DNA of 64,000 nucleotides from Streptomyces spiroverticillatus (GCA_014650415.1 BMUX01000002.1:434001-498000), one strand, 5' to 3'; counted from the stretch's first letter, positions 36,904 through 45,504 are shown. Translations and numbers: made by a program. Notes: generated by a model not told the origin, from the sequence alone.

Positions 36904-38124
36904 TCAACGCCCCTGCGGCCACAGCCCCGGGTCCGGTGTGAAGCGCACCCGCAGCACCCCGTCGGTGAGCGCCGCGCCGGAGACGGTGCACCGGCGCAGC
37001 GCCGACGGCAGCGGCAGCAGGCGCCGGAACGGTCCGACGGTGAGCACCAGTTCGTCCCCCCGGCGCACGAGCCCCAGCTCCTGCTTCGTGGCGCCCGGCA
37101 GCGGCAGGTGCCACACCAGTACGCCGTCCTCGGCGAGCCGGTCCTCGACGGTGTGCGCGGCGACAGGGGCGCCCGGGACCGGTGCGTGCGCGAGCCGCGC
37201 CAGTTCCTGCGGCCCGTGCGGTGCGCGTCCCAGGTGGGGCAGTTCTCGCACCTCAAAGAGGTGTGCGTTTTCGTGCACCTCTTTGAGGTGCGTCTGCTGC
37301 TCCGCCGAGAGGGCGGCCAGCCAGGGGTCCGGGGAGGCGGTGGGCAGCACCCGGTTGGCGACGACCGCGTCCAGGGCGAGTCCGTTCAGCGCCAGCCCCA
37401 GGCGCGCGGTGCGCAGCGCCTCGGCGGCTCCCGGCCCCGGCTCCACCACGAGCCGCACCGACAGGGCGGGGCTCTCCAGCACGGTCTGGGTGGTGGCGAG
37501 TTCGGCCTCCCAGCGGGCGGTGGTCTCGTACAGCCACTGCGCGGGCATCGGCACCCCGGCGAGCTGCGCCAGCATCGGGCGCAGGGAGCGTGCCGCCTGC
37601 CGCTCGGGCGGCAGCAGCCGCCGCAGGTAGCGGCGAAGCTGGGCGGGCAGGGCAAGGGCGGCCAGGGCGCTGTGCGTGGGCGGCATGTCGACGACGATCA
37701 GGTCGCAGGAGGCTGCGTCGGCCGCCGTCGTGCGCAGGGCGCGCAGCAGGGCGAAGGGTTCGCTGCCCGGGAGTTCGGTCAGCTCGTCGGCGTCCAGCGG
37801 GGAGGCGCCGAGCAGGTCCAGGGCGGTGCCCGCGCGCTCCTGGAGGGCGACCAGTTCCCGGCGGAAGTCGTCGGCGGCGTCGATGCGGGCGACCCGCAGC
37901 CCCGGTGCCGCCTCCAGAGGTGTGCGCGGGTCGCCGGGTATCGCCCCGGCGGGGAGCCCCAGGGCCGCGCCCAGGGTGTCGTCCCGGTCGGTGCCCAGGA
38001 GCAGCACGCGCGCACCGGCGCCGGCTGCGGCGAGGGCGGTGGCCGCAGCGACAGTGGTGCGGCCCGCCCCACCGGCCCCGGTGATCAGAACCGTGCGTAC
38101 CGCGCCCGTGCCTACCGTGCTCAC
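36904..38124 (-). CDS. ArsA-like P-loop ATPase with an altered Walker A motif
   Basis: 406 residues related to the ArsA/Get3 anion-transporting ATPase family: ATATALAAAG after the P-loop, IVVDMPPTHSALAAL (Walker B/switch region) and VVEPGPGAAEALRTAR. The deviant P-loop usually reads GKGGVGKTT; here it is GAGGAGRTT, so both Lys are lost (Ala17 and Arg22). The C-terminus has an HSP20-like beta domain, seen in actinobacterial ArsA-like proteins. There are no arsenic genes nearby. ATP hydrolysis is doubtful. The start is GTG at 38122-38124 with a weak ribosome site. A strong hairpin lies in the coding region at 37247-37292. Confidence 0.8.
   Translation of the reverse strand: MSTVGTGAVRTVLITGAGGAGRTTVAAATALAAAGAGARVLLLGTDRDDTLGAALGLPAGAIPGDPRTPLEAAPGLRVARIDAADDFRRELVALQERAGTALDLLGASPLDADELTELPGSEPFALLRALRTTAADAASCDLIVVDMPPTHSALAALALPAQLRRYLRRLLPPERQAARSLRPMLAQLAGVPMPAQWLYETTARWEAELATTQTVLESPALSVRLVVEPGPGAAEALRTARLGLALNGLALDAVVANRVLPTASPDPWLAALSAEQQTHLKEVHENAHLFEVRELPHLGRAPHGPQELARLAHAPVPGAPVAAHTVEDRLAEDGVLVWHLPLPGATKQELGLVRRGDELVLTVGPFRRLLPLPSALRRCTVSGAALTDGVLRVRFTPDPGLWPQGR
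37247..37292. other. Strong hairpin inside the arsA-like coding region
   Basis: A perfect 17-bp inverted repeat: CGCACCTCAAAGAGGTG (37247-37263) pairs with 37276-37292 around a 12-nt spacer, extendable by wobbles to about 20 bp. Each arm contains the smaller palindrome CACCTC-AAA-GAGGTG. It encodes HLKEVHENAHLFEV in the arsA frame. Confidence 0.9.
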
Positions 38125-38171
38125 CTTCGTGCCCCCGCGTCCCCGTGCCCCTGTGCCTGTGGTCCGCCCGC

Positions 38172-38618
38172 TCAGCCCTTGGGGCCGGACTCGACGCGCT
38201 TCTTCAGGCCGGCCAGGGCGCGGTCGATGATGACCTTCTCCGCCTTGCGCTTGATCATGCCGAGCATGGGGATCTTGACGTCGACGGTGAGCCGGTAGGT
38301 GACCTCGGTGGCGCCGTTCGCGGCGGGCGCCAGGTGGTAGGAGCCGTCGAGGGAGCGCAGCATCTGCGACTTCACCAGGGTCCAGCTGACCTCGTTCTCG
38401 CCGGTCCAGGTGTAGGCGAGGGTGTGGTCGTCCTTGATGGCGCCGGCGTCGAGCACCAGGCGGACCTTCTCGGCGCGGCCGCGGTCGTCGGTGGCCAGCA
38501 CCTCGGCCTCCTTCACCTCGCCCGTCCAGTCGGGGTAGCGGTCGAAGTCCGCGATCACACCCATGACGTCGGCCGGCGCCGCCTCGATGGTGATGCTAGA
38601 GCTGGTGTGTTCCGCCAT
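38172..38618 (-). CDS. SRPBCC (START-like) family protein
   Basis: 148 residues of the polyketide-cyclase/START-like fold, which binds hydrophobic ligands in a cavity: SSSITIEAAPADVMGVIADFDRYPDWTGEVKEAEV at the N-terminus is characteristic, and a C-terminal helix closes the pocket. The ligand is unknown. The ATG at 38616-38618 follows GAGGAG. It precedes the ArsA-like gene by 47 bp on the same strand, so the two are probably cotranscribed. Confidence 0.85.
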   Translation of the reverse strand: MAEHTSSSITIEAAPADVMGVIADFDRYPDWTGEVKEAEVLATDDRGRAEKVRLVLDAGAIKDDHTLAYTWTGENEVSWTLVKSQMLRSLDGSYHLAPAANGATEVTYRLTVDVKIPMLGMIKRKAEKVIIDRALAGLKKRVESGPKG

Positions 38619-38696
38619 CGCGATGGCTCCTCACGGTCCGGACTGGGGCTGGCTGACTGGTGTGTGCGGTGTGAAGGCTATCGCGACCGGCTCCTT

Positions 38697-38743
38697 CACC
38701 ACTCCAGCACCCGGGCCGTCACCACTCCAGCACCCAGGGCCGT
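38697..38743 (-). repeat. Duplicated 3' end of the phosphoesterase gene
   Basis: CACCACTCCAGCACCC occurs at 38697-38712 and 38720-38735 (23-bp offset). The second copy is the real gene end (VLEW and stop at 38719-38721); the first is a downstream copy that also carries a TGA. Confidence 0.88.
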
Positions 38744-39495
38744 CCCGTCGACGCGAAGTGCCCGACGTTCACGCACTCGGTGGCGCCGATCCGCATCCGG
38801 GCCGCCAGCGGCTGGTGCACGTGCCCGAAGAGGGAGTACCGGGGCCGGGTCCTGCGGATGGCGTCCAGCAGGGCGCGGCTGCCGCGCTCGAACCGGCGCG
38901 CCACCGTGTCGTACACCAGCTCCGGGACCTCGGGCGGGATGTGCGAGCAGAGCACGTCGACCTCGCCGAGCGCCTCGACCTTGGCCGCGTACTCCTCGTC
39001 GCTGATCTCGAAGGGCGTGTTCATGGGGGTGCGCAGCCCGCCGCCGACGAAGCCGAAGACCAGGCCGCCGATCTCGACGCGCTGGCCGTCGAGCACCGTG
39101 GTGCCGGGGCTGACGGTGCCCGGTCCGGCGTACTCCGGCCACAGCGTCGGCATGTCGACGTTTCCGTACGTGGCGTACGTCGGCGTGGGGAAGGCGGCGA
39201 ACAGCTCCGCGTACTGCTTGCGCACCGCCGCGAGGGTGGCCGCCTTGCGGTCGATGCCCTCCCACAGACTGCGGCTGAAGTCGCGCGCCTCGTCGAAGCG
39301 GCGGGCGGTGCGCAGCTCGACGATGCGGTCGGCGTTCGCGGTGCCGAAGAGGTCGGGGAAGATGCCGCGCGAGTGGTCGGCGTAGTCGAGGAAGAGCACG
39401 AGGTCGCCGAGGCAGACCAGGGCGTCCGCGCCGTCGCCCGCCCGGGCGAGGCCCTCGGCGTTTCCGTGCACGTCGCTCACCACATGAACTCGCAT
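38719..39495 (-). CDS. Metallophosphoesterase
   Basis: 258 residues of the calcineurin-like fold: VVSDVHGNAEGL (Asp, His), LVCLGDLVLF (Gly-Asp), ATYGNVDMP (Gly-Asn), VLCSHIPPEVP and YSLFGHVHQP (Gly-His-x-His). All the metal ligands of the family are present, so it is probably active; the substrate is unknown. The ATG at 39493-39495 has no ribosome site but TAGGCT 7 nt upstream. Its last codons are duplicated downstream. Confidence 0.88.
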   Translation of the reverse strand: MRVHVVSDVHGNAEGLARAGDGADALVCLGDLVLFLDYADHSRGIFPDLFGTANADRIVELRTARRFDEARDFSRSLWEGIDRKAATLAAVRKQYAELFAAFPTPTYATYGNVDMPTLWPEYAGPGTVSPGTTVLDGQRVEIGGLVFGFVGGGLRTPMNTPFEISDEEYAAKVEALGEVDVLCSHIPPEVPELVYDTVARRFERGSRALLDAIRRTRPRYSLFGHVHQPLAARMRIGATECVNVGHFASTGRPWVLEW

Positions 39496-39797
39496 GCCGA
39501 CCAGCCTAGAACCAGGCCCTGCCACTGAGCAGGGCCGGTCCGCGAGCCACCGGGATACGGCCGGACCTGCGGTTACTTCCGAGTCGCCCACAGCGTGGAC
39601 TACTGTGCGCGAAGCACCGGCCGAACAGTGTGACGCAGCGTACATCTGGCCGGGACCCCCTATCGGGAACCGAGTACTGGTGGGTAACGTCCGGGCAGTC
39701 CAGTCGTGCTCATCCCCCACTGAGCACCTGCCCGACCTTGGACCGCAGCCGGCGACACGCTGACGTGGCGACCGGTGCCTGATGAGGAGCAGCAGTC
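39496..39797. other. Divergent promoter region, phosphoesterase / acyl-CoA synthetase
   Basis: 302 bp. On the minus strand TAGGCT (39503-39508) lies 7 nt before the phosphoesterase ATG. On the plus strand TTCCGA (39577-39582) and TACTGT (39601-39606), 18 bp apart, could serve the acyl-CoA synthetase, giving a leader of about 185 nt. No riboswitch or small ORF was recognised in that leader. Confidence 0.4.
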
Positions 39798-41594
39798 TTG
39801 CGCGAGTTCAGCCTTCCGGCTCTGTACGAGGTCCCTTCGGACGGCAATCTGACGGATCTCATCCGCCGCAATGCCGCTCAGCACCCCCACACCGCGGTCA
39901 TGGGCCGCAAGGTCGCGGGGACGTGGACCGATGTCACCGCCACCCAGTTCCTGGCCGAGGTGCGTGCCGCCGCCAAGGGTCTGATCGCCGCGGGCGTGGA
40001 GCCGGGCGACCGGGTCGGCCTGATGTCGCGCACCCGCTACGAGTGGGTGCAGCTGGACTTCGCGATCTGGAGCGCGGGCGCGGTCACCGTGCCGGTGTAC
40101 GAGACCAGCTCCGCCGAGCAGGTGCAGTGGATCCTGGGCGACTCCGGGGCCGTCGCGGTGCTGGTGGAGGGCGAGGCCCACGCGGACGCCGTGGAGTCCG
40201 TACGGGAGCAGCTGCCCGCCCTCAAGCAGGTCTGGCAGATCGAGGCCGGGGCCATCGAGCAGCTGAACGCGCTCGGCGCGGACGTCTCGGACGAGACGGT
40301 GGACGAGCGCAGCGCGGTCGCCGGCGCCGACGACCCGGCCACCATCGTCTACACCTCCGGCACCACGGGCCGCCCCAAGGGCTGTGTGCTGACCCACCGC
40401 AGCTTCTTCGCGGAGTGCGGCAACGTGGTGGAGCGCCTGAAGCCGCTGTTCCGCACGGGCGAGTGCTCGGTGCTGCTGTTCCTGCCCGCCGCGCACGTCT
40501 TCGGGCGGCTGGTGGAGGTGGCGTCGGTGATGGCGCCGATCAAGCTGGGCTGCGTACCGGACATCAAGAACCTCACGGACGAGCTGGCGGCCTTCAAGCC
40601 GACGCTGATCCTCGGGGTGCCGCGCGTCTTCGAGAAGGTCTACAACTCGGCGCGCGCCAAGGCGCAGGCCGACGGCAAGGGCAAGATCTTCGACAAGGCC
40701 GCCGACACGGCGATCGCCTACAGCCGTGCGCTCAGCACGCCGCAGGGCCCGGCGTTCGGTCTCAAGCTCAAGCACAAGGTCTTCGACAAGCTGGTCTTCA
40801 GCAAGCTGCGCGCGGTGCTCGGCGGCAAGGGCGAGTTCGCGATCTCCGGCGGTGCGCCGCTGGGCGAGCGCCTGGGCCACTTCTTCCGCGGCATCGGCTT
40901 CACCGTCCTGGAGGGCTACGGCCTCACCGAGTCCTGCGCCGCGACCGCGTTCAACCCGTGGGACCGGCAGAAGATCGGCACGGTCGGCCAGCCGCTGCCG
41001 GGCTCGGTGGTGCGCATCGCCGACGACGGCGAGGTGCTGCTGCACGGCGAGCACATCTTCAAGGGGTACTGGAACAACCCCGCCGCCACCGCGGAGGCGC
41101 TCACCGACGGCTGGTTCCACACCGGTGACATCGGCACCCTCGACGAGGACGGCTACCTCGCGATCACCGGCCGCAAGAAGGAGATCATCGTGACGGCGGG
41201 CGGCAAGAACGTCGCCCCGGCCGTCATCGAGGACCGCATCCGGGCGCACGCGCTGGTCGCGGAGTGCATGGTGGTCGGCGACGGGCGCCCGTTCGTGGGC
41301 GCGCTGGTCACCATCGACGAGGAGTTCCTCGGCCGGTGGGCGGCCGAGCACGGCAAGCCCGCGAACTCGACGGCCGTCTCGCTGCGCGAGGACCCGGACC
41401 TGCTGGCCACCGTGCAGCGCGCGGTGGACGACGGGAACGCGGCGGTCTCCAAGGCGGAGTCGGTGCGCAAGTTCCGCATCCTGCCGACCCAGTTCACCGA
41501 GGAGGCGGGCCACATCACGCCGTCGCTGAAGCTGAAGCGGAACGTGGTGGCGAAGGACTTCGCGGACGAGATCGAAGCGATTTACGGCGCGTAG
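39798..41594 (+). CDS. Long-chain fatty-acid-CoA ligase (FadD15-type)
   Basis: 598 residues. It adenylates fatty acids and transfers them to CoA. Motifs: YTSGTTGRPKG (AMP/phosphate loop), EGYGLTESCA, GWFHTGDIG and TGRKKEIIVTAGGKNVAP, the long-chain ligase fingerprint. MREFSLPALYEVPSDGNLTDLIRRNA is the typical N-terminus of the actinobacterial FadD15 group. The start is TTG at 39798 with GAGGAG upstream. The last six codons and stop are repeated just downstream with only synonymous changes. Confidence 0.92.
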   Translation: MREFSLPALYEVPSDGNLTDLIRRNAAQHPHTAVMGRKVAGTWTDVTATQFLAEVRAAAKGLIAAGVEPGDRVGLMSRTRYEWVQLDFAIWSAGAVTVPVYETSSAEQVQWILGDSGAVAVLVEGEAHADAVESVREQLPALKQVWQIEAGAIEQLNALGADVSDETVDERSAVAGADDPATIVYTSGTTGRPKGCVLTHRSFFAECGNVVERLKPLFRTGECSVLLFLPAAHVFGRLVEVASVMAPIKLGCVPDIKNLTDELAAFKPTLILGVPRVFEKVYNSARAKAQADGKGKIFDKAADTAIAYSRALSTPQGPAFGLKLKHKVFDKLVFSKLRAVLGGKGEFAISGGAPLGERLGHFFRGIGFTVLEGYGLTESCAATAFNPWDRQKIGTVGQPLPGSVVRIADDGEVLLHGEHIFKGYWNNPAATAEALTDGWFHTGDIGTLDEDGYLAITGRKKEIIVTAGGKNVAPAVIEDRIRAHALVAECMVVGDGRPFVGALVTIDEEFLGRWAAEHGKPANSTAVSLREDPDLLATVQRAVDDGNAAVSKAESVRKFRILPTQFTEEAGHITPSLKLKRNVVAKDFADEIEAIYGA

Positions 41595-41617
41595 GCGAGG
41601 CCATCTACGGCGCGTAG
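41574..41617 (+). repeat. Duplicated gene end (EAIYGA-stop) with synonymous differences
   Basis: 41574-41594 is the real end of the acyl-CoA synthetase gene; 41597-41617 encodes the same EAIYGA plus stop in another frame. The copies differ at three positions, each a third-codon change (GAA/GAG, GCG/GCC, ATT/ATC). Confidence 0.9.
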
Positions 41618-41630
41618 CCAAGGACTTGAC

Positions 41631-41663
41631 GTAAGGGGCGGCCTCCGGGAGGTCGCCCCTTAC
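41631..41663. terminator. Bidirectional terminator
   Basis: GTAAGGGGCGGCCTCC (41631-41646) pairs with 41648-41663 with one wobble; the working loop is about 7 nt. It separates the acyl-CoA synthetase and the convergent glycosyltransferase. Confidence 0.75.
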
Positions 41664-41674
41664 TTATGCCCGTA

Positions 41675-42817
41675 CTACAGCAGCGTCTTCAGCTTCTCCG
41701 CGAGCAGGTCCCAGCGCCACTTCTCCTCGACCCACTCGCGCCCCCGCTCCCCCATCCGCCGCCGCAGATCCGCGTCCTGCAACAGCGTCACGATGCGCTC
41801 GGCGGACTCGGCGGGCTCGCCGCCGCGCACCACCCACCCGGTCTCCCCGTCCAGTACGGCGTCGGGCGCACCGCCCGAGTCGCCCGCCACCACCGGCAGC
41901 CCGGTCGCCGAAGCCTCCAGGTAGACGATGCCGAGCCCCTCGACGTCCAGGCCGCCCCTGCGCGTGCGGCACGGCATCGCGAAGACGTCACCGGCACCGT
42001 AGTGCGCGGGCAGCTCCGCCCAGGGCACCGCCCCGGTGAACCGCACGGAGTCCGCGACGCCGGTCTTCTGTGCCAGGGCGTGCAGTTCCTTCTCGTACGG
42101 TCCCCCGCCGACGACCAGCAGCACGGCGTCCGGCACCGCGCGCAGCACCTGCGGCATGGCTTCGATGAGGGTGTCCTGCCCCTTGCGCGGCACCAGCCGC
42201 GACACGCACACCACGACCGGACGCTCGGTGAGGCCGAGCCGCGCGCGCACCGTGTCGCCGCCCGAACCCGGGTGGAAGGTCTTCTCGTCCACGCCCGGCG
42301 GCAGCTGCACCATCCGCGCGGCGGCCTCGGGGGTGAGCGCGGCGGCGATCCGGGAGCGCGTGTACTCGCCCAAGTAGGTGATCGTGTCGGTGCCCTCGCC
42401 GATCCGCCGCAGCAGTTGCCGGGAGGCCGGGAGCTGCGCCCAGCCCGCCTCGTGCCCGTGCGTGGTGGCCACCAGCCGCCGGGCGCCCGCGCGGCGCAGC
42501 GCCGGTGCCATCAGCCCGAGCGGCGCGGCCGCCCCGAACCACACCGAGGTGCACCCGTGCTCGCGCAGCAGCTGTGTGGCGCGCCGGGTGACACGGGGCG
42601 TGGGGAGCAGCATCGTGGTGCGGTCGCGCACCACGGTGAAGGGCTGTTCCGCGTCGAAGGCGGCGGTGGCCTCCGCACCCTCGCGTCCGCGCTTCCAGGT
42701 GGAGGCGTAGACGACGACCTGCTCGGGGTCCAGGCGCAGCGCCATGTTGTGCAGGAACGCCTGGATGCCGCCGGGGCGGGGCGGGAAGTCGTTGGTCACG
42801 ATCAAGGTCTTGTCCAT
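41675..42817 (-). CDS. GT4 glycosyltransferase, PimB-like mannosyltransferase
   Basis: 380 residues of the GT-B fold. VTNDFPPRPGGIQAFLHNMA at the N-terminus and the GT4 donor-site segment GLDVEGLGIVYLEASATGLPVVAG (E-x7-E) match actinobacterial PimB, which adds the second mannose to phosphatidylinositol monomannoside. SRLVPRKGQDTLIEAM is also typical. The assignment is by family resemblance. The ATG at 42815-42817 has TACTGT 8 nt upstream and no ribosome site. A GT87-type membrane protein is encoded divergently, consistent with envelope glycolipid work. Confidence 0.87.
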   Translation of the reverse strand: MDKTLIVTNDFPPRPGGIQAFLHNMALRLDPEQVVVYASTWKRGREGAEATAAFDAEQPFTVVRDRTTMLLPTPRVTRRATQLLREHGCTSVWFGAAAPLGLMAPALRRAGARRLVATTHGHEAGWAQLPASRQLLRRIGEGTDTITYLGEYTRSRIAAALTPEAAARMVQLPPGVDEKTFHPGSGGDTVRARLGLTERPVVVCVSRLVPRKGQDTLIEAMPQVLRAVPDAVLLVVGGGPYEKELHALAQKTGVADSVRFTGAVPWAELPAHYGAGDVFAMPCRTRRGGLDVEGLGIVYLEASATGLPVVAGDSGGAPDAVLDGETGWVVRGGEPAESAERIVTLLQDADLRRRMGERGREWVEEKWRWDLLAEKLKTLL

Positions 42818-42825
42818 CGTGGCCG

Positions 42826-42831
42826 ACAGTA
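42826..42831 (-). promoter_or_regulatory. -10 box of a probable leaderless promoter (PimB-like gene)
   Basis: TACTGT on the minus strand, 8 nt before the ATG, with no Shine-Dalgarno sequence. Confidence 0.42.
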
Positions 42832-42947
42832 CCGGGACACCTCCCGCAACCGCTCGACCAGTACCGGGCGGCTCCGCGTCATCGCTCCGGGACCTGTGCG
42901 CCCTGCATCATGACCCTGTAGACGCCCGCCACCGGACAAGGATGGTC

Positions 42948-44234
42948 ATGACAGCGAGCGGCATTGGACATCGGACTCCTCCCGCCCTGCCCGTCGCCCC
43001 CCTGGCGGTGTGGGCCGTCACCCGCACCTTGCTGCTGCTGTGCGTGTTCAAGGTCCTCACCTTCCCCGGCCCCGACGTCACCAGTGACATCTCGGTCATC
43101 TACCAGGGCTGGTACGAGGTCCTCAAGGACGGCACCTTCCCGCTCGACGACATCACCTGGCAGTACCCGCCGGCTGCCGCCCTCGCGGTGCTCTCCCCCG
43201 CGCTGCTGCCGTTCCTGGGCTACGCCTCGGCCTTCTTCGTGCTGGCGTTCCTCGCGGACGCCGTGGTGACGGGGCTGCTGCTGTACGCGGGCCGCCGCCC
43301 CGGCAAGCGGATGGCGGGCGCGTGGGTGTGGATCGCGGGGATCGCACTGCTCGGCCCCACGTCGTACGCCCGCTACGACGTCATGGTCACCGGCGTCGCG
43401 GTGGCGGCGCTCCTCGCCGGGGCCCGCAGGCCGCGCCTGATGGGGGCGCTGGCGGCCGTGGGGGCGATGTTGAAGGTCTGGCCCGCCCTGCTGCTCGCGG
43501 GGACCGCACGCGGCCGTACGACGCGTGCCTCGTGGCCGGCGTTCGTGCTGACCGCGCTCGGGCTGGTGCTGCTGTTCACGGTGTCGATGCCGGGGGCGCT
43601 CGCGTTCCTGACCTTCCAGCGGGACCGGGGCACCGAGGTGGAGTCGCTGGGCGCGATGGTCTTCCACGTGGCCAGGCACTTCGGCTGGGAGGGCGAAGTG
43701 CTGCTGAACTACGGCTCGGTGGAGTTCCTGGGACCGTACGTCTCCGTGGTGAGCACCGCCGCGATGGTCCTCACTGTGCTCGTTTTCGGGTGGCTGCTGG
43801 TGTGGCGGCTCAAGGCGCGGCTGTTCACCGCGTCGACGGCGTGCGACGCCGCGTTCGTGGCGGTGCTGCTGTTCACCACGACGAGCCGGGTGATCAGCCC
43901 GCAGTACATGCTGTGGCTGGTCGGACTCGCGGCCGCCTGCCTGGTGTTCCGGGGCAGCCGGATGGACCGCCCCGCCCACCTGGTGCTCGCGGCCACCCTC
44001 GTCACCTGCCTCGAATTCCCCATCTGGTTCTCGCACGTGGTGGCCAGCGACGCCCTGGGGGTGTCCCTGCTGTTCGTACGCAACGGGCTTCTGGTCGCCG
44101 CGACGGTGCTGGCGTGCCGCACACTGTGGCGGCACACCGTCACGGAGGCCGCGCACGCACCGCACGCACTGCCCGCACAGCGTCATGTGCCCGCCGACCG
44201 CAATCAGCGTCAGACGAGCGCGTCCCGCACATAG
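42948..44234 (+). CDS. GT87/DUF2029-type integral membrane glycosyltransferase
   Basis: 428 residues with about ten membrane segments. The DUF2029 family includes polyprenol-phosphate-mannose-dependent mannosyltransferases. An Asp in the first extracytoplasmic loop (TSDISVIYQGWYEVL) and DDITWQYPPAAALAVL are typical. The ATG at 42948 follows AAGG; an ATG two codons upstream is possible. Beside a PimB-like gene, a role in lipoglycan mannosylation is plausible but unproven. The 3' end overlaps the convergent metalloprotease gene by 25 bp. Confidence 0.82.
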   Translation: MTASGIGHRTPPALPVAPLAVWAVTRTLLLLCVFKVLTFPGPDVTSDISVIYQGWYEVLKDGTFPLDDITWQYPPAAALAVLSPALLPFLGYASAFFVLAFLADAVVTGLLLYAGRRPGKRMAGAWVWIAGIALLGPTSYARYDVMVTGVAVAALLAGARRPRLMGALAAVGAMLKVWPALLLAGTARGRTTRASWPAFVLTALGLVLLFTVSMPGALAFLTFQRDRGTEVESLGAMVFHVARHFGWEGEVLLNYGSVEFLGPYVSVVSTAAMVLTVLVFGWLLVWRLKARLFTASTACDAAFVAVLLFTTTSRVISPQYMLWLVGLAAACLVFRGSRMDRPAHLVLAATLVTCLEFPIWFSHVVASDALGVSLLFVRNGLLVAATVLACRTLWRHTVTEAAHAPHALPAQRHVPADRNQRQTSASRT

Positions 44235-45436
44235 CTGCGCCAGCGCGCGGTGAACTCCTGCGGGGTGGTGCCCAGATGGCGCTGGAGCGCCGCCTCCACC
44301 GCCCCGTCCCGCTGCGGATGGGCGCCGACGGTGCGGTAGAACTCCAGCAGCGTCGCCGCGTCCCTGCGCTCCACGATCATCCGGCAGGCCAGCCAGCCGC
44401 CCTCGTACGCCCCTGCCAGCCGGTCCGCGTCCCCCGCGAAGCGGAAGTCCTCGTCGGCCGGGAGCGCGGCGGGCGGCCCCTCGCTCCGTACGGTGCGCTG
44501 GAGTTCGGGGGCGATCTGGGCCGGGGTGCGGTCGCTGTCGCGGTACGCCACCCAGTCAGCGAAGCCCTCCGACAGCCACATCGGGGTGGCTGCCGTGGTG
44601 TCCGTACGGGTGGCCACGTGCGTCGTCTCGTGGGTGAGGACGACCTGTCGGCCGACGGCTCCCAGCACGTCGTACGCCTCGGGGTTGACGATGACGCGGT
44701 CCGCGGAGGTCCGCCGCCCCCGGTCGCTCGCCCCGGTGGTGACAGCGGCGATCCCCCGGTATCCGGCGGCGGGCTCGCCCAGCAGCGCACCCATCGCGTT
44801 CAGCGAGGGCGGCACCAGGAGCACCGTCTTCAGCTCTTCCTCGCGCGTCCAGGTGCGGGCGACGGCGTCGGCCGCACCGTCGGCGGCCTCCGCGATCCGG
44901 CGCAGGCGATCGGTGCTGTGCCCGGTGCCGAGGACGACGGAGCGCCGCCCCCGTGCGACGGTCACCGGCCCCTGCTGCCAGAGTTCCTGCGCGCCGCTGC
45001 GACCGGGCCGGTCCCCGGTGACGTACCACTGGCCGTCCTCGCGCACGAGGTCGACGCGGTGGGCGGAGACGGCGGGCACCGCGTCGTAGCCGTCGATGCG
45101 GTACCGCAGCTCGACCCGCGCGGTGACGGCGCTGACGCCGGTGCGGTCGAGTCCGGTGAGCCGGTAGTGCCAGTCCTTCAGCGGCACTCCGGCGAGGTGG
45201 TCGAACTCCTCGCCCTGCGTGGAGCGCAGCCCCTGCGCTCCCGGGGCGAGGACGTCGAGGAACGCGGCCCGGTCGCGGGTCAGCAGGGCGGCGGCCCGCC
45301 GGTCCAGCAGCCGCCGCACATCACGGGAGGCGGTGTCGGCGGGGGCGGACGGCAGGGCGCAGGAGGCCGCCAGCAGCCCGCCCAGGGCGAGCACCGCCCG
45401 CCGTCCGTACCGTGTGCCGCCCTCGTGCGCCGCCAT
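44210..45436 (-). CDS. Secreted or lipid-anchored gluzincin metalloprotease-like protein
   Basis: 408 residues. The N-terminus has Arg-Arg (YGRRAVLALGGLLAASC) before a hydrophobic stretch and a Cys, suggesting a Tat-exported lipoprotein, although Ala rather than Leu/Val/Ile is at -3 of the lipobox. A zinc motif HETTH is followed 19 residues later by EGFADWVAYRD, the gluzincin (peptidase M1-like) layout. The middle region resembles an SnoaL/NTF2-like fold. The substrate is unknown. The ATG at 45434-45436 has TACGAT 6 nt upstream and no ribosome site. Confidence 0.8.
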   Translation of the reverse strand: MAAHEGGTRYGRRAVLALGGLLAASCALPSAPADTASRDVRRLLDRRAAALLTRDRAAFLDVLAPGAQGLRSTQGEEFDHLAGVPLKDWHYRLTGLDRTGVSAVTARVELRYRIDGYDAVPAVSAHRVDLVREDGQWYVTGDRPGRSGAQELWQQGPVTVARGRRSVVLGTGHSTDRLRRIAEAADGAADAVARTWTREEELKTVLLVPPSLNAMGALLGEPAAGYRGIAAVTTGASDRGRRTSADRVIVNPEAYDVLGAVGRQVVLTHETTHVATRTDTTAATPMWLSEGFADWVAYRDSDRTPAQIAPELQRTVRSEGPPAALPADEDFRFAGDADRLAGAYEGGWLACRMIVERRDAATLLEFYRTVGAHPQRDGAVEAALQRHLGTTPQEFTARWRSYVRDALV

Positions 45437-45442
45437 CAGGGA

Positions 45443-45448
45443 ATCGTA
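45443..45448 (-). promoter_or_regulatory. -10 box of a probable leaderless promoter (metalloprotease gene)
   Basis: TACGAT on the minus strand ends 6 nt before the ATG; no Shine-Dalgarno sequence. Confidence 0.5.
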
Positions 45449-45504
45449 CGCAGAGAAGATCGGCACACAGGAGCAGAACCCACGGACCCGGCCTACGAGA
45501 CCCG

